Program-made: the position numbers and the translations under genes
DNA from: a virus
Length of the DNA stretch: 64,000 nucleotides
IMG/VR virus record: IMGVR_UViG_3300042924_003518
Span: 1 to 64,000 of that record
Direction: 5' to 3' (one strand)
Shown here: positions 32,833-40,720 of the stretch, piece by piece
Layout of the letters: the number at the start of each line of letters is the position of its first letter
How positions within the stretch are numbered: position 1 is the stretch's first letter
Notes under the pieces: model-generated
Database searches by the model: none
What the model was told of the DNA's origin: nothing
What the model saw: only the letters and a program-made list of their open reading frames with translations

Positions 32833-33630
32833 ATGAAAATTACAGAACTTCCCATGGGCATACTTTATATAGAAGATGCCCTTCCTGAATCAGAATACTT
32901 TATACAGCAAATAGAGAAATATGATCTTGACGAATTAACACACTCAGTCATACCGCCGTGGGAAGACTGGAGAGATAGTCGTCCAGTAAAAGGCAGTGGC
33001 TCAGAAAATGACTGGAAAATGCAGATAGATACATATTCAAAAGGCAAACAAAAATTATTTGATTGGGATAGATCTGCCAGTAACTATAATTTATTTTGGC
33101 CAAGACCAGAATATGTGTTTGAAGATTATGCACACAAAACTGTAGAAAAAACTATTGATCTTATAGATAAGCCGTACAAAGAAATTATAAAAATTTGGTC
33201 TGAAAAAACTGGCAATAAAGATTTAGAGTATATATCTAAAAACTATTTTCTCAGAAAGTATAAAGTAGGAGGTAAAATAGGTCCACATGTTGACAAAAAT
33301 GTAGACAATCCATTAAATACAATGGATTGGTCAGTTTTATTTTATCTCAATGATAACTATTCTGGGGGAGAGATACTGTTCCCAGATTTAGATATTAAAA
33401 TAAAACCATCTGCTGGAAGTGCGTTAATATTTCCTTGTACAACAGTGCATGTTGCTGAAGAAGTTACTGATGGTGAAAAATATTATATTTTTATGGTCAT
33501 ACATTCTGAATTTGGTTATTCTTCGGCGTTGGGTGAAGAATATCATCTAATGAATGAGGCAATATTAGAGCACAAAGGTGTAACAGATCATATATTGCTT
33601 GATATTAAAGCACAAAGATATAAAAAATAA
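32833..33630 (+). CDS. Fe(II)/2-oxoglutarate oxygenase, copy 2
   Basis: 265 aa. IGPHVDKN gives the HxD pair, WSVLFYLNDNYSGGEILF is the family strand, and ALIFPCTTVHVAEEV carries the distal His. The 2OG-binding Arg position reads GEKYYIF, so a Lys replaces Arg. Leaderless. Confidence 0.8.
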   Translation: MKITELPMGILYIEDALPESEYFIQQIEKYDLDELTHSVIPPWEDWRDSRPVKGSGSENDWKMQIDTYSKGKQKLFDWDRSASNYNLFWPRPEYVFEDYAHKTVEKTIDLIDKPYKEIIKIWSEKTGNKDLEYISKNYFLRKYKVGGKIGPHVDKNVDNPLNTMDWSVLFYLNDNYSGGEILFPDLDIKIKPSAGSALIFPCTTVHVAEEVTDGEKYYIFMVIHSEFGYSSALGEEYHLMNEAILEHKGVTDHILLDIKAQRYKK

Positions 33631-33664
33631 TATCATCTTTCAAGTTCGGCGGAAAATAGAATAA

Positions 33665-33700
33665 CAAACCCTCTTATGCTCTAAACGAGCAATAGGGGTT
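33665..33700. other. Imperfect inverted repeat
   Basis: AACCC ... GGGTT with inner GCTC/GAGC, between two oxygenase genes. Not followed by Ts. Role unknown. Confidence 0.5.
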
Positions 33701-33723
33701 AATATCTCTAATATGGCCTATGT

Positions 33724-33729
33724 TATAAT
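33724..33729 (+). promoter_or_regulatory. -10 element for oxygenase copy 3
   Basis: TATAAT followed by a 23-nt gap to ATG 33753. Confidence 0.5.
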
Positions 33730-33752
33730 TAAACTCTACAGATAGGGTTTGT

Positions 33753-34271
33753 ATGTTCATATATGATGATAATTTCCTAAGCGACCAGGAAATAGATGAT
33801 ATAGATACTATATTCAATTCTGTTTATAAATGGCAATATTGTAATATTTTAGATAAGGTCGATGATGAAGGTAACATCAAATACTTTACCTCAGACCATG
33901 AAGAAAATACACCAGAATATAAGGCTACAAGGTTTATCCTAAATAAAATGCTAAACAAATACCAAATTGGCGAGGGTATAGTGAGTAGAGTCAAATTCAA
34001 CATGACACCCCCTAATACAAAGACTATAGTATCAACCCCACATACAGACATGTCCGCATATCACCTGGTTTTTCTATATTACGTTAATGATGCATACGGA
34101 GACACCTTGATCTATGATGGTTTGGAGATAGTTCACTCAATATCACCCAAACGTGGTGCTGCTATCTTGTTTGATGGTTCTAAACATTCATGGTGTACAC
34201 CACATATGGGACCAATGAGACAGGTTATTAACGTTAATTATATACCCCGCTCAAAAATAACATCTTATTAA
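33753..34271 (+). CDS. Fe(II)/2-oxoglutarate oxygenase, copy 3
   Basis: 172 aa. TPHTDMSAYHLVFLYYVND has HxD, GDTLIYDG the GD-strand, and AILFDGSKHSWCTP the distal His, with R in PMRQVINVNYI for 2OG. Smaller than copies 1 and 2, like minimal phage prolyl-hydroxylase folds. Confidence 0.8.
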   Translation: MFIYDDNFLSDQEIDDIDTIFNSVYKWQYCNILDKVDDEGNIKYFTSDHEENTPEYKATRFILNKMLNKYQIGEGIVSRVKFNMTPPNTKTIVSTPHTDMSAYHLVFLYYVNDAYGDTLIYDGLEIVHSISPKRGAAILFDGSKHSWCTPHMGPMRQVINVNYIPRSKITSY

Positions 34272-34391
34272 ATATACCGTCGCAAATAATGGTTTTATAA
34301 TTACCCAATGCATTTACATAGATTTAGTACCCATGCAGATGACACCAAGATAATCTATTTTTGTACTGTTTGTGGATGGGAAAAGACAGAG

Positions 34392-34444
34392 TTATCCACA
34401 GGGTTATCATCGGTTTGACATTAGTTATCCACAAGTTATCCACA
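34392..34444 (+). promoter_or_regulatory. Three DnaA boxes (TTATCCACA)
   Basis: Perfect matches at 34392-34400, 34425-34433 and 34436-34444, spaced 33 and 11 nt, that is, whole helical turns. Confidence 0.75.
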
Positions 34445-34542
34445 GATAAATCTTACTGATTATATTATTGGATAGGGTTAAAGTGGAGTGAAGTGGAGGA
34501 TAGTGGTGAATGGAACGTTTTTATAGATGGCGTTCGTAATCC

Positions 34543-34593
34543 CAAACCTCACAAACCCTCACACCCAATATCTTCAAACCTCACAAACCCTCA
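34543..34593 (+). repeat. Direct repeat, 19 nt x2
   Basis: CAAACCTCACAAACCCTCA at 34543-34561 and 34575-34593, 32 nt apart. Confidence 0.9.
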
Positions 34594-34774
34594 TACCATA
34601 TATGCCCGATATTGTCAAACCATCATATAAGGTTTGGGCATTATACATCCAAAACCATGGTTTGTCAATAGGGTTCGTAATCTATTTTGGATGAAAATTG
34701 CCAAATATCCAGGAAAAATTCCAATAAGTTCGTAATACTTTTTAAAATGTTTTAAAACCAGGAAATATGGTTTG

Positions 34775-34999
34775 TTATTCCTTTATAGGGGGATTATAGA
34801 GAGGTTCGTAATCTTTTTTAACTTCTCCCGCCGTTTTGTAGAAGGCAGGGATGAATGGTTTGAGAGGTGCCTTTGCAATTGAGTATAACATACCAGTCAA
34901 AACCGTCATGTCTTTTGTAAAAGAGTCCCAGTCAGATTGCTGATCATGTCTGTGTTGACTTTTGTTTTGATACATCTTTGAAAAGTGACGGGGACTCAT
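34775..34999 (-). CDS. Small hypothetical protein inside origin-like region, leaderless
   Basis: 74 aa (MSPRHFSKMYQNKSQHRHDQ...). TATAAT lies exactly 6 nt before the ATG on this strand (35006-35011), supporting it as real. Basic/His-rich N-terminus could bind DNA. Unknown function. Confidence 0.6.
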   Translation of the reverse strand: MSPRHFSKMYQNKSQHRHDQQSDWDSFTKDMTVLTGMLYSIAKAPLKPFIPAFYKTAGEVKKDYEPLYNPPIKE

Positions 35000-35328
35000 A
35001 TAATTATTATACTCCCGTTTATTCCCGCCAAACTTTCTGGAGGGGGGAAGAAATCGGCGTTCGTAATGTCTTTAAAAAACGGCGGGGTATATAAAAGACA
35101 TCGTAATACCCCTAGTACTATACAAACAATCATACACTATGGCTTGAAGGTTTGACAAACCAAAAATATTATGCTATATGGTTTGGGGAAAATATGGTTT
35201 GGATCGTAATCTTTCTGGGAAAAATTTACAATGGTTCGTAATACATTCGTAAAATGGTTTTATGGTTTGTGGTTTGATATGGTTTCTAGATATCTACCTA
35301 GGCGGCCCCGCAAGGGGGACTTAGATTT
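35000..35328. other. Candidate replication origin, right half
   Basis: No gene seen. Contains five TTCGTAAT-type iterons, repeated ATGGTTTG words (35180-35280), the palindrome GGTTTGACAAACC (35149-35161), and a CCTAGG site (35297) with a CCCC/GGGG hairpin just after the next minus-strand gene. Confidence 0.55.
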
Positions 35329-35619
35329 TTAGTCTTCGTCCTCTTGCTTGGCTTCTACGATTTCAAGGATTTCGTTTAGGCTATCCAAACCCTCAATTTC
35401 TTCCTCTGACAATTCTAATGCTGCCAAGAATAGATTGAAAGTTTCATTTACATAGTCCTCTGCCATAGGGTTTGGTGTTACCACTCCCGTAGCAATAAAC
35501 CATGACAAAGGCAATCCAATGTCATTATAAGAAATGAACTCTTTGAGTTTTTCGTCATCTCTGTATTCAAACCAGAACTGACCTAAAATCCCGCACTTAT
35601 CCGAAAAGGGTACCGACAT
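35329..35619 (-). CDS. Hypothetical protein
   Basis: 96 aa, acidic C-terminus (ALELSEEEIEGLDSL...). First gene of the minus accessory block next to the origin-like region. Overlaps the upstream gene by 23 nt. Not recognised. Confidence 0.58.
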   Translation of the reverse strand: MSVPFSDKCGILGQFWFEYRDDEKLKEFISYNDIGLPLSWFIATGVVTPNPMAEDYVNETFNLFLAALELSEEEIEGLDSLNEILEIVEAKQEDED

Positions 35620-35842
35620 GTTGTTCTCCTAAATAGTCTGACATAAGTTTATCATGTTCTTCCCCTGCTGTCAAGGCAAGAACTTCAAGGCGGTGCCATA
35701 CAATTGGTGGGTGGTTTCTCACCAAATGATAGCCAACAGCCTCAAGGTTTAGACCCATGTCTTCGTTGATTATCTTTGCTATTCTCTGTGCTACTTGTAT
35801 TTCTTTGGTATTCTGTGGTGCTCGTCTAACACTGTAAGCCAT
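35597..35842 (-). CDS. Hypothetical phage protein
   Basis: 81 aa starting after AAGGAGGAAC, with a -10-like TACAAT upstream. Contains AYSVRRAPQNTKEIQVAQRI and GYHLVRNHPPIVWHRLE. No domain recognised. Confidence 0.58.
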   Translation of the reverse strand: MAYSVRRAPQNTKEIQVAQRIAKIINEDMGLNLEAVGYHLVRNHPPIVWHRLEVLALTAGEEHDKLMSDYLGEQHVGTLFG

Positions 35843-35865
35843 AGTTCCTCCTTATAGATTGTATC

Positions 35866-35945
35866 AAAAAAAGATGTGGGAGGCAAGTCCGTAGACAGTC
35901 GAACCTGCCCCCCTGGCAACAAGCGAAGGTACCCAGTCTTCGCTT
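35866..35945 (-). terminator. Double hairpin terminator
   Basis: On the minus strand: AAGCGAAG/CTTCGCTT (35921-35945), then a 10-bp stem GGGGGGCAGG/CTTGCCTCCC (35878-35913, two wobbles), then TTTTTTT. It follows the gene ending at 35945. Confidence 0.75.
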
Positions 35946-36304
35946 TATTTAGTGACCGTCGTCACAAGATTGTAGTTAATAAAATCATTAATGGAATGCC
36001 AGGCCTCACCCTCACCAACTGTCATGTCAGTGAAATCAATGGTGATTGGATGGTCCAAGAATCCTTGGTCTGACGGGTCCATGGCATAAATTCCATATCC
36101 TGTCTCATCCAGAATAGATTCTTTAATAATATAACTAATAGCCATTCGAGTCGCATACGGGATATCACCCATTTCAATACGTGGCATTGCATGTCCAAGC
36201 GCTGCTGCCAGCAGTTCATACATATGGCTTTCGTCCCAGTGACTGTATAGGGTTACAGCCTGGTCCTCTGATTGTTTAAATACGAAATTACAACGTGCTC
36301 CCAT
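35945..36304 (-). CDS. Conserved actinophage protein
   Basis: 119 aa after AGAAAGGA. The layout GARCNFVFKQSEDQAVTLYSHW, AAALGHAMPR, YATRMAISYIIKE and ITIDFTDMTV matches a family common in actinophages, from memory, function unknown. Confidence 0.68.
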   Translation of the reverse strand: MGARCNFVFKQSEDQAVTLYSHWDESHMYELLAAALGHAMPRIEMGDIPYATRMAISYIIKESILDETGYGIYAMDPSDQGFLDHPITIDFTDMTVGEGEAWHSINDFINYNLVTTVTK

Positions 36305-36375
36305 TAGGAGTCCTTTCTGTAGTAGGGTTTATGTTAATGGTATCAAATTCCAGCGGCAATGTCAATTGGATCCAA

Positions 36376-36711
36376 TCATTCATCATCAAGATACTCTCCT
36401 GTAAAATCGATTACAACCATTCCAACTCTGCCGTCCTCATTAATATGGGCATAAACTGGATATAAACCGTCACCATAGCCAGTAGAAAATGCTACTGCTT
36501 GATTTCCTAATTCACCAAAGCCCTTGGTAATGGTAGCGTTGCAAGCACCGAGGTAGCCATACTCACCAACTCTATTAACATGGTCGTCAAAGTTATCTAC
36601 TTCTCTGTCCCAGTTTTTCCACTCATCTAAATAGCATGGGTCTCCAATAATGGCTTGACCACTGTCTACTGCAAACTGTCCTATTAGTATTAACTTATCT
36701 GTCTTAAGCAT
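36376..36711 (-). CDS. DUF4241-like protein
   Basis: 111 aa from ATG 36711; the upstream frame extension is not needed. VDSGQAIIGDPCYLDEW, then GDGLYPVYAHINEDGRVGMVVIDF matches the DUF4241 pattern. Role unknown. Confidence 0.65.
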   Translation of the reverse strand: MLKTDKLILIGQFAVDSGQAIIGDPCYLDEWKNWDREVDNFDDHVNRVGEYGYLGACNATITKGFGELGNQAVAFSTGYGDGLYPVYAHINEDGRVGMVVIDFTGEYLDDE

Positions 36712-36988
36712 TGTCTGTCTCCTTTTGTTTAATAGCGAAAGATATATCATACGTCAAACCGTAGCAAAGTGCAAGTGCGTCTGTATATCCCTCCCAATAT
36801 TTACGTTCCATTGATTCCATGGCGTCGGAATAGTCGTTTTCTTCCTCTACCTCTTGGGCCATGCGTAGTTCTGCTTCAGCCTCATACATCATATTCTTTA
36901 GTTGTCCGTGCATGATGTCGATACCTTCAACACCAAGATTAACTAACTTTTGTAAACGCTCATCGAGCACGGTAGGTGATATTTCCAT
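36704..36988 (-). CDS. Helical hypothetical protein
   Basis: 94 aa, coiled-coil-like (EAEAELRMAQEVEEENDYSD), overlaps both neighbours. Not recognised. Confidence 0.55.
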   Translation of the reverse strand: MEISPTVLDERLQKLVNLGVEGIDIMHGQLKNMMYEAEAELRMAQEVEEENDYSDAMESMERKYWEGYTDALALCYGLTYDISFAIKQKETDNA

Positions 36989-37722
36989 TATGCCTTTTCC
37001 AATCTATAGTCGGGTACATGCTTTTCATCCAAGTATACCTTGTGGTCCTGACATTCTGCAACACAGTCAAGGTCAGCCTCGCCCATATAGTGACATACAT
37101 TACATATCTCACCGCAGTCATTCTCACAATACTCAAGACTGTTAAGTTCATCACAGTCACGACACTTGTTCTCGTATTCCTCAACGGTAGTGATAAAACC
37201 ATTAAGCAATGTAACTTCCCCACCCCAACCTGTTTCTTCTTCATAAGATAGATTGAAGTTGAGAGTAGGATATTGTTCTGATAGTTTAGTTATAGCCTGA
37301 ATAGGTGGAGACCAAGCGGTATTGAATTTATATCCAAGAACTGTAGTGCTCTCCTCATATAACTCAGTATCAGGATACTTATCGTTATCGTGAACAGCAA
37401 CGTCCCATTTGGTTCCCCAATTGCGAACATTCCAGTCGTACCAATGATTACCCTTGAACATAAGAGATTCCTCTAAAGGCAGGGTATGGTCAGGTTGCTT
37501 GATATATTCCTCGTCTGAAATACCGTCTTGTCTATGATTATATATATTATGAAATGCAAACACAGGATTAGGGTAAGTAGTTTGAGATACTTCCATTTGT
37601 CCAGTTGTAGCATTCCATGAATCATGGTCTTTTACAAATGGTTTGTTGAGTTGTCGTTTGATATCTGCAATCAGGGTTTCGTCACCTGATATGTCAAGAT
37701 AGTTGTAGCACCAATTGGGCAT
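36988..37722 (-). CDS. DUF1281/YubB ferredoxin-like fold protein with Cys-rich tail
   Basis: 244 aa. The MPNWCYNYLDISGD start and GYKFNTAWSPPIQAI ... YEEETGWGGEV pattern matches the Api92/YubB family found on phages and plasmids. The C-terminus adds a Cys cluster (CRDCDEL, YCENDCGEICNVC). Promoter TTGACA-17-TAAAAT and AGAAAGGA precede it. Function unknown. Confidence 0.75.
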   Translation of the reverse strand: MPNWCYNYLDISGDETLIADIKRQLNKPFVKDHDSWNATTGQMEVSQTTYPNPVFAFHNIYNHRQDGISDEEYIKQPDHTLPLEESLMFKGNHWYDWNVRNWGTKWDVAVHDNDKYPDTELYEESTTVLGYKFNTAWSPPIQAITKLSEQYPTLNFNLSYEEETGWGGEVTLLNGFITTVEEYENKCRDCDELNSLEYCENDCGEICNVCHYMGEADLDCVAECQDHKVYLDEKHVPDYRLEKA

Positions 37723-37782
37723 TGGGGTCCTTTCTGTTGGGTTCGTAATGCAATTTTAGCAAAATGTCAGGGGTATGTCAAG

Positions 37783-37926
37783 TTACTCCCAATATTGCAC
37801 AATAGTCCTAATGGTAGTATGGATCTGACAATCACAGTCATCCGATGTGTCTCTGTCATCAAAATGAGATAGGTTATCTTCATAGATCTCTGTAACTAAT
37901 TCATCAATGGTGTACAGTCTGCTCAT
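37783..37926 (-). CDS. Small acidic protein
   Basis: 47 aa (MSRLYTIDELVTEIYEDNL...), overlapping the upstream stop by 4 nt. Asp-rich with CDCQ. Unknown. Confidence 0.5.
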   Translation of the reverse strand: MSRLYTIDELVTEIYEDNLSHFDDRDTSDDCDCQIHTTIRTIVQYWE

Positions 37927-38120
37927 TGTAGGCCTATCTTAGTAAGTACGTAATTGAATGCCGCTACCTGTCCATTAATAAAATTATATTCAAAGTCAAG
38001 GTCAGCAAAGTCTTTAGCAGCAGGGTCAAGTGCTTCCATTTCATCAGCAAGATTGCGTAGGTCTTCTTCCAAACCATTACGCATTTTAAATATGTGGGTT
38101 GTTAGTTCGTCTATTGTCAT
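37923..38120 (-). CDS. Hypothetical protein, leaderless
   Basis: 65 aa from ATG 38120, chosen because GATAAT ends 6 nt upstream; an in-frame ATG at 38138 would lie upstream of that transcript start. Helical, unknown function. Confidence 0.58.
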   Translation of the reverse strand: MTIDELTTHIFKMRNGLEEDLRNLADEMEALDPAAKDFADLDFEYNFINGQVAAFNYVLTKIGLQ

Positions 38121-38252
38121 ATATTTATTATCCCACAATCCAGCAAAAAAAGCAAGTGCTACGTAATAAAATATTTACAAAAATACAATGTCCGATTTGT
38201 CGGTTTTGCTAGGCATTTTTTGTTATGATCTGCAAATTGAAAAATAAAAATT

Positions 38253-38273
38253 GAGCAGTTTTATTTCATGCTC
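38253..38273 (-). terminator. 3'-end hairpin, GAGCA family copy 2
   Basis: CCTGAGCATG-N6-AACTGCTC in transcription sense, 12 nt after the DUF932 stop and followed by AATTTTTATTTTT. Confidence 0.6.
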
Positions 38274-38284
38274 AGGAAATTTTG

Positions 38285-39301
38285 CTATGCGAGTTGCAAA
38301 GTATTTTTTACAACAGTTAGCAAGCGATTTTTTTCTGCTGTAATTGTTGCGTCAAAACCAGAAGCAGCAGCGAGCATTGCCTCAGTATTTCCACCACGAG
38401 CAGAACGATGCCAATCAAGGCGTTCAGTAAGAGCATTGAAAGCACCCCACGCATTGCCAGCAATCATGCCATTGAACTCACCTGTGTAGATGTCATTGAT
38501 AACATCAACCTTGTTAGTCCAACGAGTAAGTGCGCCCTTCTTTTCTTCATCAGGCTTAGGATACGCAGCGAGAACAATATCATTGAACTGTTGCGCTGTG
38601 ATTTCTTTCTCAATCATTTGTTTAGCCATGATGTCGAAAGCGTCCATGTAAGCATTAGCAAGACCAAGAGCCTCACGAGCAATTTGAACTTTACCATTAG
38701 CGGTCTGTGTGTGGCGAATCTTGAAAGATTGCTTGATAGCATTACGCCCACGCTTAGAGCCAAGAGCAAGGTTTAGAGTGTTAGCGCATACAACACGAAC
38801 AGGTGTTATACTTGCTTGAATAGCAATAGAGCCGTCATGTGATGTATTGATGAGAAGATAAGTTTTGACCTTATCCGCAACACCATTTGGGTCTAATACA
38901 GTTTCACGCTCAAGAGCAAGAGAACCGAATACAACACGACCTCCACGAATAGAGCCAGCAGTTTCCCAACGACCTCCGCCGTCAAGAATATTATCACCGA
39001 ATGAGAATAAATCTTCATTCTGTAAAACATGATAACGCTCACCAACAACACCGAGAATATCGGTCTGTGTGTTATCCGTAGGGTTAGTGCGAACAACATA
39101 TTGATAAGATTTATCTGACGATAAGTGAGATGGAACATTTACGTCCTCAAGACGAACATTCCAATTGTTTAGATTAGCAGCAGATAACATTTCTGCTGTT
39201 GTTTTTTCTTCCGTGAATACTGTGCCAAGACCATGCCAAGCAGGTTCACGGAATGATGCGAAAGAAGCAACGCCATTTTGCGTTTCTAATTCATGCGCCA
39301 T
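38285..39301 (-). CDS. DUF932 phage/plasmid protein
   Basis: 338 aa from ATG 39301 after AGAAAGGA; the frame continues upstream but without a site. FREPAWHGLGTVF, YQYVVRTNP, NEDLFSFGDNIL and VVCANTLNLAL are typical of DUF932. The family occurs widely on phages and plasmids; function is unknown. Confidence 0.85.
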   Translation of the reverse strand: MAHELETQNGVASFASFREPAWHGLGTVFTEEKTTAEMLSAANLNNWNVRLEDVNVPSHLSSDKSYQYVVRTNPTDNTQTDILGVVGERYHVLQNEDLFSFGDNILDGGGRWETAGSIRGGRVVFGSLALERETVLDPNGVADKVKTYLLINTSHDGSIAIQASITPVRVVCANTLNLALGSKRGRNAIKQSFKIRHTQTANGKVQIAREALGLANAYMDAFDIMAKQMIEKEITAQQFNDIVLAAYPKPDEEKKGALTRWTNKVDVINDIYTGEFNGMIAGNAWGAFNALTERLDWHRSARGGNTEAMLAAASGFDATITAEKNRLLTVVKNTLQLA

Positions 39302-39382
39302 TATTTTTTGTCCTTTCTGTAAGTGATTTATCAATCTTAGCATAACCCTCTGACAATTGCAAATCCTGGTACGTAAATGTCC

Positions 39383-39392
39383 CGACACGCCG
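39383..39392 (-). promoter_or_regulatory. CGGCGTGTCG motif copy 1
   Basis: CGGCGTGTCG on the minus strand, upstream of a TTGTCA-type promoter for the DUF932 gene. Confidence 0.55.
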
Positions 39393-39436
39393 TAAATTTG
39401 ACAAAATAAGATTTTGCGGGCTAGGCAATTTTTAAA

Positions 39437-39541
39437 GAGCAGTTTACGTGGACGTGCTCAGGTCCCTTGCATGCTCCCTAAAGAAAGGATGAAAGAGGAG
39501 CAATGCTTGCAGATCTTGGCCCCTTTCATGAAGGCCAAGAA
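39437..39541 (-). terminator. Three hairpins after gene 39547
   Basis: In transcription sense: CTTGGCC/GGCCAAG (39517-39541), then GCATTGCTCC/GGAGC-ATGC (about 39468-39514, one bulge), then the GAGCA-family hairpin copy 3 (39437-39459). A dense 3'-end structure. Confidence 0.55.
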
Positions 39542-39546
39542 ATTTA

Positions 39547-39987
39547 TTAGTCTACACGAGAGATGTGGTCAACTTCTACATCAACTTCAACGTCGTGTGA
39601 ATGTGAATCTGCATAAACGGTTAAGTCTATGTCGTCGATATCAAAGTTTGCTAAATCACTAAGTGGTACAAGTACACGACCAGTAATTGTGGCTGTTGCC
39701 TCGAATTCAATTTCCTTAGTTGGGTTGAATCCAAAAATGCTGCAGATATCAGAGACAATATCTTCTGAATCCATATCAAGATAATCAGGAAGACGATTCT
39801 CTAACTGATTTACTTTATTAATGTATTGAGACAGACTGGCTGCATTAGAACGATTCTGATACAGGTCCCACTCAAGGTCCACAACCTTTACGGTTGGATA
39901 TGTAGCGGCACCATTCTCAATAACCTTATAAGTTACGAGTTGATTGGAGTTGTAGTGTTCGGGTACTACGGTTTCTGTTGTTTCCAT
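39547..39987 (-). CDS. Hypothetical protein
   Basis: 146 aa, acidic (DYLDMDSEDIVSDICSIFGF) with a beta-rich C-terminal half. Overlaps the next gene's stop by 1 nt. No domain recognised. Confidence 0.58.
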   Translation of the reverse strand: METTETVVPEHYNSNQLVTYKVIENGAATYPTVKVVDLEWDLYQNRSNAASLSQYINKVNQLENRLPDYLDMDSEDIVSDICSIFGFNPTKEIEFEATATITGRVLVPLSDLANFDIDDIDLTVYADSHSHDVEVDVEVDHISRVD

Positions 39988-40250
39988 TATTCAATATCCT
40001 TTCCCATGGAATCCATTTCCTTTATTGTTTCAAGCATATCATTTAGTTGGCTTTCAGTCAAGCAGGCATGAGTAACTAAAGTAGCGGTCATTGCTGATAG
40101 ATGAGCAGAATACATAAACATTGCTTTAGCAAAGTCCTCGTCGCTCATTTCATTTCTGTGATGATAAAGAGCAGAAGCCAAATCCATAACACTCTCGTCA
40201 TGAACTGCGTCCTGCGTTGCCATTTGTATTGCTATTGCGGTGCTAATCAT
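39987..40250 (-). CDS. Hypothetical helical protein
   Basis: 87 aa after AAGAAAGGAT, Ala/Met-rich helical. Not recognised. Confidence 0.57.
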   Translation of the reverse strand: MISTAIAIQMATQDAVHDESVMDLASALYHHRNEMSDEDFAKAMFMYSAHLSAMTATLVTHACLTESQLNDMLETIKEMDSMGKDIE

Positions 40251-40378
40251 TTATTTATCCTTTCTTAGATAATATAATCATAACATTTTTTAGAGGGGAA
40301 ATCAAATCGAGAACGTAAACTATCTCACATAGTGGACTGTGTTTTAAATCACATTGCCTAGGCGATTTTTTGAGAGGG

Positions 40379-40399
40379 GAGCAGTTTATACTCATGCTC
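40379..40399 (-). other. 3'-end hairpin, GAGCA family copy 4
   Basis: CCTGAGCATG-N5-AAACTGCTC downstream of gene 40492-40659; not followed by a T-tract. Confidence 0.6.
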
Positions 40400-40408
40400 A
40401 GGAGTAAG

Positions 40409-40484
40409 GTTACTCAAGGGACTTTCGCAGAAAGATCAACACAATTCGATTTTGTGTCGCAGTCTGCCTTGAACACAGAGTAAC
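40409..40484 (-). ncRNA. Structured RNA element, 76 nt
   Basis: Closing stem GTTACTC/GAGTAAC (40409-40415 with 40478-40484), then CAAGG/CCTTG, GCAGA/TCTGC (40427-40431 with 40463-40467) and apical ACACAA/TTGTGT (40439-40444 with 40452-40457). Lies in the 3' region of the 40492-40659 gene, just before hairpin copy 4. Strand is inferred from the neighbours. Confidence 0.5.
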
Positions 40485-40491
40485 AATTTTA

Positions 40492-40659
40492 TTAGTAAGT
40501 CTTTACCATAGCAAATCGTTGCTGACCATTTGCCAAACGAAGCATTACACGAGTTACATTTTTACTTTGTGGAACAAACTTTTCAATTCGTCCTGTAACG
40601 CCTGTCTTGCTGGTAGTAAATAAATCTCCTACCTGATAAGTGTAGCCTCCGAGTGTCAT
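40492..40659 (-). CDS. Small SH3-like protein, paralog A
   Basis: 55 aa: TYQVGDLFTTSKTGVTGRIEKF, basic beta-rich sheet pattern. Paralog of the gene at 41256-41423 with the same length. AGAAAGGA precedes the start. Function unknown. Confidence 0.6.
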   Translation of the reverse strand: MTLGGYTYQVGDLFTTSKTGVTGRIEKFVPQSKNVTRVMLRLANGQQRFAMVKTY

Positions 40660-40688
40660 TTGTTTTCCTTTCTGTCTATTTTGTTAGT

Positions 40689-40709
40689 GAGCAGTTTTAT
40701 CTCATGCTC
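40689..40709 (-). other. 3'-end hairpin, GAGCA family copy 5
   Basis: CCTGAGCATG-N5-AAACTGCTC, 12 nt after the stop of gene 40721. Confidence 0.6.
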
Positions 40710-40720
40710 AGGAGAGTGAA

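Larger units (their letters stand above)
34272..34774. other. Candidate replication origin, left half
   Basis: No plausible gene. Holds three perfect DnaA boxes, an AT-rich stretch (34447-34475), two 19-nt direct repeats, several CAAACC/GGTTTG words, a 12-bp palindrome AAACCATGGTTT (34652-34663), and TTCGTAAT iterons at 34533, 34674 and 34729. Confidence 0.6.
34533..35253 (+). repeat. TTCGTAAT iterons
   Basis: TTCGTAAT at 34533, 34674, 34729, 34805, 35060 and 35235; ATCGTAAT at 35100 and 35203; TTCGTAAA at 35246. Mostly preceded by G or GG. One more copy at 37742. Confidence 0.8.

Noticed and set aside
34321-34391. TGTGGATGG near 34370 as a fourth DnaA box
   Set aside because: It deviates from TGTGGATAA in the last two positions.
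35878-35913. T-arm-like GGTTCGACT sequence suggesting a tRNA or tmRNA end
   Set aside because: It pairs as a simple terminator stem with a T-tract; no acceptor or anticodon arm.
36960-37251. Frames on both strands over the YubB-like gene
   Set aside because: The 36988-37722 frame has clear family motifs and promoter; the others do not.
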